26,470 bases of DNA from WGMK01 sp046047315 (lineage in GTDB: Bacteria; Hydrogenedentota; Hydrogenedentia; Hydrogenedentales; JAEUWI01). Shown here one piece after another: positions 22,023 to 26,470 of the stretch. A model generated the notes under the pieces. The model was not told the DNA's origin, did not search any database, and was given only the letters and a program-made list of their open reading frames with translations. The stretch covers positions 1-26,470 of the forward strand of contig JBJOID010000014.1 in NCBI GenBank assembly GCA_046047315.1, read 5' to 3'. Made by a program: the position numbers and the translations under genes. How positions within the stretch are numbered: the first letter of the stretch is position 1; each line of letters opens with the position of its first letter.

Positions 22023-23669
22023 GCCGAGCATTAGGGTCAGCATACGAAGGGACAACCGCGCCGCGCTGTCGTCGTCCAGGTAGAGCGCGGCCGCTCCCGA
22101 TTCGTCGCCCACCCGGCGTAGCGCCATGTCGCCCAAGTGCGCGCCCACAACACCTGCGGCTTCGGCGGCGAGCACCGGCGCGATGCCCCCCCGGTAAAGC
22201 GGCTCCTCCAGTAGCGCCCACACGGCAACCCGGTTTCGCGCGGGGTCCGCCGGGGCGGGCGCCGGTTCATTCACAAATACTTCATGCACCCGCAGGGGCC
22301 GATCGCGGGAAGCAGGGAATTCGATGTGCAGTTGCTCAAAGGGGGCGGGATAGCGAAACAGCCCGACGAATTCCCCCGGCCGCGTTTCACTCCAGGACAA
22401 GCTCGACTCGCTGGCGGGCTGGTTGCCGAAAGCAGTGATGACACGCACAGGCCGGGCATCGGCAAGCACGGTCAACTTCTCCACGCGCAGCCGTCCGGGA
22501 TTGGCGAGAACGAGATACGCGGGGAGCAGGGGCGTGGGCATCCAGGCGGTCTCCGGCACGCCGTCCAGCGTGTCGGCGGCGCTTGTGGCCAGCTCATGCC
22601 ACGCGGGGTCCGCCATGCCGGGGCTTGCGTCGCCGAGGCGCAGCGGAGAAGGCGCCTGCCGTGCGGCCTCAACGCCCGCCATCAATCGGGGGGCAAGCGC
22701 CGAAAGCTGCGCCGGGGGCAGGGCCCATGCTGTGGTTGCTCCCTGCAATGCGGGGACGAGCGGTCCGGCGAGCATGAGGTTCGCGCCGGGCAATATGCGC
22801 CCATACTGCGCCACCTGGGCGCCCAGCGTTTCCACCGCATCCGTGCCGCCCGAGACCCGTATCTCCGCCATCACCCCCGAGGCCCAGATGATCTCTCGCA
22901 TCCAGGGTGTCCAGCGTTCGAGGCGAGCCGCCTCCACATGCTCGCTGAAGCCGCGCGGTGTGGTCGTGGAGGCGGGCAGCAGGGACCCCAGGTGCAAGGG
23001 CGCCACCGTCTCCAGCCGCGCCTGCGCCTCCATGAAGAGCTCGAAGTCCTCGGGGCGCATCGCCGCACCACCGGGCGGAGGCACGGGCCACAGCAACGCG
23101 GGGGAGAGCCGCCACGCCAACAGCCACGGTTCCAGCGTGGCGCGGCCCGGCGCAGGCGAGGCACCATCCGGCGGCCAGTGCAGTCCCCCCAAGGCGGGGA
23201 GCGGCACCACCACCTTCGCCGGAAAATCGGCCACCTGCACGAGCAGCGGCACTTCCTGCGAGCGGGGCCGGTTCTCCGCCCGCAGCCATGCGGTATGCGT
23301 ATGCCGTCCCGGCCGGGCATCCGGAGGGATCCGGTAAAGCAGCAACAGCTGCAGGCGGGCGCCCGGCTCCAAGTCCCAGGGTTGTGGCTGGGGAAGCAGG
23401 GCATCCCCGCCGGCGAGCGCGAACAACTCGGGCGGAGGCATATCGCGATCGGGCGCGCCCAGTTCCAGCCGCGCCTGCGTGAGCGGTCGGTCGTCGTTCA
23501 CGAGCAGGATTTCCGCCACCGCAAAGCCGCCCGGCCAGGCGGCCGCAGCCCAGGGAGCCGCCATGGACGCGGGGGGAAGCTCCTCGCCCACGGCGGACAC
23601 AAAGCCCGGCGGCCCTTGATATACCTCCGGTGCGGCGAGGGAGGCGAGCATGATGAACAGCAGCGACAT
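21975..23669 (-). CDS. Exported hypothetical protein, probably frameshifted near the C-terminus
   Basis: As it stands the frame gives 564 aa. ATG 23669 has GGAG about 5-6 nt upstream. Residues 1-13 (MSLLFIMLASLAA) are a short signal-peptide-like segment, so the protein is probably periplasmic or surface-exposed. An N-terminal beta-rich part (FAVAEILLVNDDRPLTQARL; a PGRHTHTAWLRAE strand; VPLLVQVADF) looks Ig-like. The middle (about 190-360) is mixed alpha/beta with many Ala, Pro and Trp, and a second beta-rich part lies at about 385-470 (PAYLVLANPGRLRVEKLTVL to RVHEVFVNEP). This loosely recalls DUF4091/GH123-like glycosidase architecture, but no catalytic motif is certain, so I give no function. 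The last residues before TGA 21975 turn Cys/Arg-rich, while good coding sequence continues in another frame. The gene is divergent from groES. Confidence 0.7.
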   Translation of the reverse strand: MSLLFIMLASLAAPEVYQGPPGFVSAVGEELPPASMAAPWAAAAWPGGFAVAEILLVNDDRPLTQARLELGAPDRDMPPPELFALAGGDALLPQPQPWDLEPGARLQLLLLYRIPPDARPGRHTHTAWLRAENRPRSQEVPLLVQVADFPAKVVVPLPALGGLHWPPDGASPAPGRATLEPWLLAWRLSPALLWPVPPPGGAAMRPEDFELFMEAQARLETVAPLHLGSLLPASTTTPRGFSEHVEAARLERWTPWMREIIWASGVMAEIRVSGGTDAVETLGAQVAQYGRILPGANLMLAGPLVPALQGATTAWALPPAQLSALAPRLMAGVEAARQAPSPLRLGDASPGMADPAWHELATSAADTLDGVPETAWMPTPLLPAYLVLANPGRLRVEKLTVLADARPVRVITAFGNQPASESSLSWSETRPGEFVGLFRYPAPFEQLHIEFPASRDRPLRVHEVFVNEPAPAPADPARNRVAVWALLEEPLYRGGIAPVLAAEAAGVVGAHLGDMALRRVGDESGAAALYLDDDSAARLSLRMLTLMLGLRMRRSCARLGRADS

Positions 23670-23732
23670 GGCCTACTCCATGCGTGAATGGCAGTTGCAA
23701 TGCGTCAGTATAGCCCACCCCGCGCCAGCCTC

Positions 23733-23761
23733 TTGACACGCCGGGCGGTGGATGTTATTAT
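23733..23761 (+). promoter_or_regulatory. Sigma70-type promoter of groESL
   Basis: TTGACA (23733-23738), a 17-nt spacer and TATTAT (23756-23761, five of six matches) form a near-consensus promoter. The -10 overlaps the left arm of the CIRCE operator, and the expected start point (near 23768) lies in its spacer. A leader of roughly 115 nt precedes the groES start. Confidence 0.82.
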
Positions 23762-23784
23762 CACTCGTGACCTGTGAGTGCTAA
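23758..23784 (+). promoter_or_regulatory. CIRCE operator (HrcA binding site)
   Basis: The inverted repeat TTATCACTC-N9-GAGTGCTAA matches the CIRCE consensus TTAGCACTC-N9-GAGTGCTAA at 17 of 18 arm positions, with the exact 9-nt spacer. The right arm (23776-23784) is perfect and the left arm has one change (G to T at position 4). CIRCE is bound by the repressor HrcA, so groESL is predicted to be repressed at normal temperature and released on heat shock. hrcA itself is not in the window. Confidence 0.93.
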
Positions 23785-23882
23785 CAATTTTGTGGCAGGC
23801 ATTCCGCAGGCAGGAACTCCCACGTAACCCTCTACCAAAGAAGGAATTAGGTAAGGTGAGCAAGAACAAGGAGACCCAGACC

Positions 23883-24167
23883 ATGAAAGTTCGTCCGCTC
23901 GGTGATCGCATTCTGGTGAAGCGTGAAGATCCGGCCGAGACCGTGAAGGGCGGCATCATCATTCCCGATACCGCCAAGGAAAAGCCGCAGGAAGGCAAGG
24001 TCGTGGCCGTGGGCCCCGGCAAGGTGGACGACGGCAAGCGCATTCCGCTTGAGCTCAAGGTGGGCGACCGCATCCTCATGGGCAAGTATTCCGGCACCGA
24101 GGTGAAGATCGACGGCGAAGAGCACATCATCATGCGCGAAGACGACGTCCTCGCGGTGATTGGCTAA
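23883..24167 (+). CDS. groES: Co-chaperonin GroES (Hsp10)
   Basis: The product is 94 aa, the normal length. It has KVRPLGDRILVKRED at the N-terminus, the mobile-loop region ETVKGGIIIPDTAKEKPQEG (about 17-36), GKVVAVGPGK, KVGDRILMGKYSG and the final IMREDDVLAVI. GroES caps the GroEL ring in the cytosol to close the folding chamber. ATG 23883 has AAGGAG 9 nt upstream; an in-frame GTG 26 nt earlier would add nine charged residues and is less likely. It is the first gene of the CIRCE-controlled groESL operon, 44 nt before groEL. Confidence 0.97.
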   Translation: MKVRPLGDRILVKREDPAETVKGGIIIPDTAKEKPQEGKVVAVGPGKVDDGKRIPLELKVGDRILMGKYSGTEVKIDGEEHIIMREDDVLAVIG

Positions 24168-24211
24168 CCGTCCCTCCAGTCCATTAAGTCTAAAACCAGA
24201 AGGAACGCAAA

Positions 24212-25849
<1,638 letters not shown>

Positions 25850-25884
25850 GCCACCCGGCCCCGACAGTTTAGTTACCAAGCAGT

Positions 25885-25924
25885 ACCGCCCGGTCCCCAA
25901 CAGGGGGCCGGGCGGTTGCCTTTT
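25885..25924 (+). terminator. Rho-independent terminator of groESL
   Basis: A 14-bp stem ACCGCCCGGTCCCC / GGGGGCCGGGCGGT (25885-25898 and 25903-25916, one G-U pair) has a tetraloop AACA. It is followed by TGCC and TTTT (25921-25924). It lies 35 nt after the groEL stop and is the last feature of the G/C-rich part of the window. Confidence 0.85.
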
Positions 25925-26087
25925 GCACTACTTGCTCTTTTGCTCATTCCCAAGTTGCATGTGGGAGCGTCCTTGTCTTCGCATCTGCACTCATCCATTG
26001 AAGGCGTGAGTCGCGGCATGAAACGTAAAGCTGGCAGGTAGTAGTATCGAATCTGGTCACTTAGCTTAGCGGAACGTGGCTAGGAGA

Positions 26088-26470
26088 ATGAAGGGAGTAC
26101 CCTTATTGATCGACAGTATCATTAGTGTCGCGTTACGCGAGTTTGAAGCATGGTTGCTTGCTTCGGATTGGCGGGGCAAGGAGCATGACTGTGTCAATCT
26201 CTTTGTGCATGGCTTTCTCTTTAAGCATGTGCGAGAAGATGCTTCCATCAAAGATTTTACCCAAGTGGGTATTGAAGTAGCAGTTCCTCAACCGGTTGGC
26301 ATCGGTGTAAAGCCGTCAGCAAGGAAGGACTTGGTAATCTGGGATGCTCCACGGACCGTGACGTGGGACGCAGAGTGGAATGCCATCCGGCACCCAAGCG
26401 TCATTATTGAGTGGAAGGCGAGGCGCACGAAACAATTCCCGCCCCTCGACCCACGCGATCTCGAATGGCT
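26088..26470 (+). CDS. Predicted PD-(D/E)XK nuclease-like protein, 3' end outside window
   Basis: A frame opens at ATG 26088 and runs without a stop to the window end (127 complete codons, partial). An N-terminal helix holds Glu20 (REFEAWLL). A middle strand is RKDLVIWDA with Asp81, and a later strand is VIIEWKARR with Glu108-x-Lys110. The order E...D...E-x-K and hydrophobic strands before D and ExK fit the PD-(D/E)XK nuclease fold used by restriction and defence enzymes. AGGAG lies almost against the ATG (1-nt spacing); a TTG at 26106 with AGGGAG at better spacing is an alternative start. Base composition is about 46% G+C (hand count, 26101-26280), far below groEL, with TTA, ATT and AGT codons, suggesting horizontal transfer. 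The call is motif-based only. Confidence 0.55.
   Translation, partial: MKGVPLLIDSIISVALREFEAWLLASDWRGKEHDCVNLFVHGFLFKHVREDASIKDFTQVGIEVAVPQPVGIGVKPSARKDLVIWDAPRTVTWDAEWNAIRHPSVIIEWKARRTKQFPPLDPRDLEW

Noticed and set aside
22284..23687. 467-codon plus-strand frame opposite the exported hypothetical protein
   Set aside because: Extremely Arg/Gly/His-rich; the minus-strand product has a signal peptide and beta-strand-like pattern, so the minus frame is preferred despite its frameshift.
26066..26251. 61-codon minus-strand frame at the right end
   Set aside because: It overlaps the plus-strand nuclease-like frame, which is longer, open to the edge and carries an ordered motif set.

Overview
The window reads as chromosomal DNA of a GC-rich Gram-negative bacterium. 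A KDO transferase (kdtA), an O-antigen-ligase-like protein and an outer-membrane secretin all imply an LPS-type outer membrane. The pilus operon (PilM/N fusion, PilO-like, PilP-like, TPR-secretin) and the long serine hydroxymethyltransferase resemble proteins of Akkermansia/Chlamydia-type and related PVC or neighbouring candidate phyla such as Hydrogenedentota. That placement is an inference from family resemblance. No rRNA, tRNA, CRISPR array or insertion sequence was seen.

Layout. 3-1217: the 3' end of a PEGA/formylglycine-generating-enzyme-like protein. 1323-8270: a type IV pilus/secretion trans-envelope operon with a strong sigma70-type promoter (TTGACA-N18-TAGAAT), four genes and a clear terminator. 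8279-9547: kdtA. 9554-9781 (-): a small charged protein. 9934-10545: cysC (APS kinase) with its own terminator. 10603-15385 (-): a three-gene unit of O-antigen-ligase/TPR protein, PAPS-type sulfotransferase and fatty-acid-hydroxylase/sterol-desaturase family protein. 15555-17909 (+): a PilC/GspF membrane protein, a membrane-anchored parvulin and a GT2 glycosyltransferase. 17983-19299: a PAS protein with a degenerate kinase dimerisation domain. 19360-20187: a TauE/SafE permease. 20298-21821: long-form glyA. 21829-23669 (-): an unrecognised exported protein that appears frameshifted near its C-terminus. 23733-25924: a promoter and CIRCE operator, groES, groEL and a terminator. 26088-26470: the start of an A/T-richer gene with a PD-(D/E)XK nuclease-like motif, cut by the window edge.

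How the genes fit together. The first half encodes envelope machinery: a pilus alignment complex and secretin, then LPS core synthesis. The middle looks like a surface-glycan or lipid sulfation neighbourhood. CysC makes PAPS, the convergent operon encodes a PAPS-dependent sulfotransferase, and the flanking ligase and hydroxylase could supply the glycan or lipid acceptors; the link is inferred. The groESL unit shows the textbook HrcA/CIRCE layout. The abrupt composition change after the groEL terminator suggests the left edge of an accessory, possibly defence-related, region.
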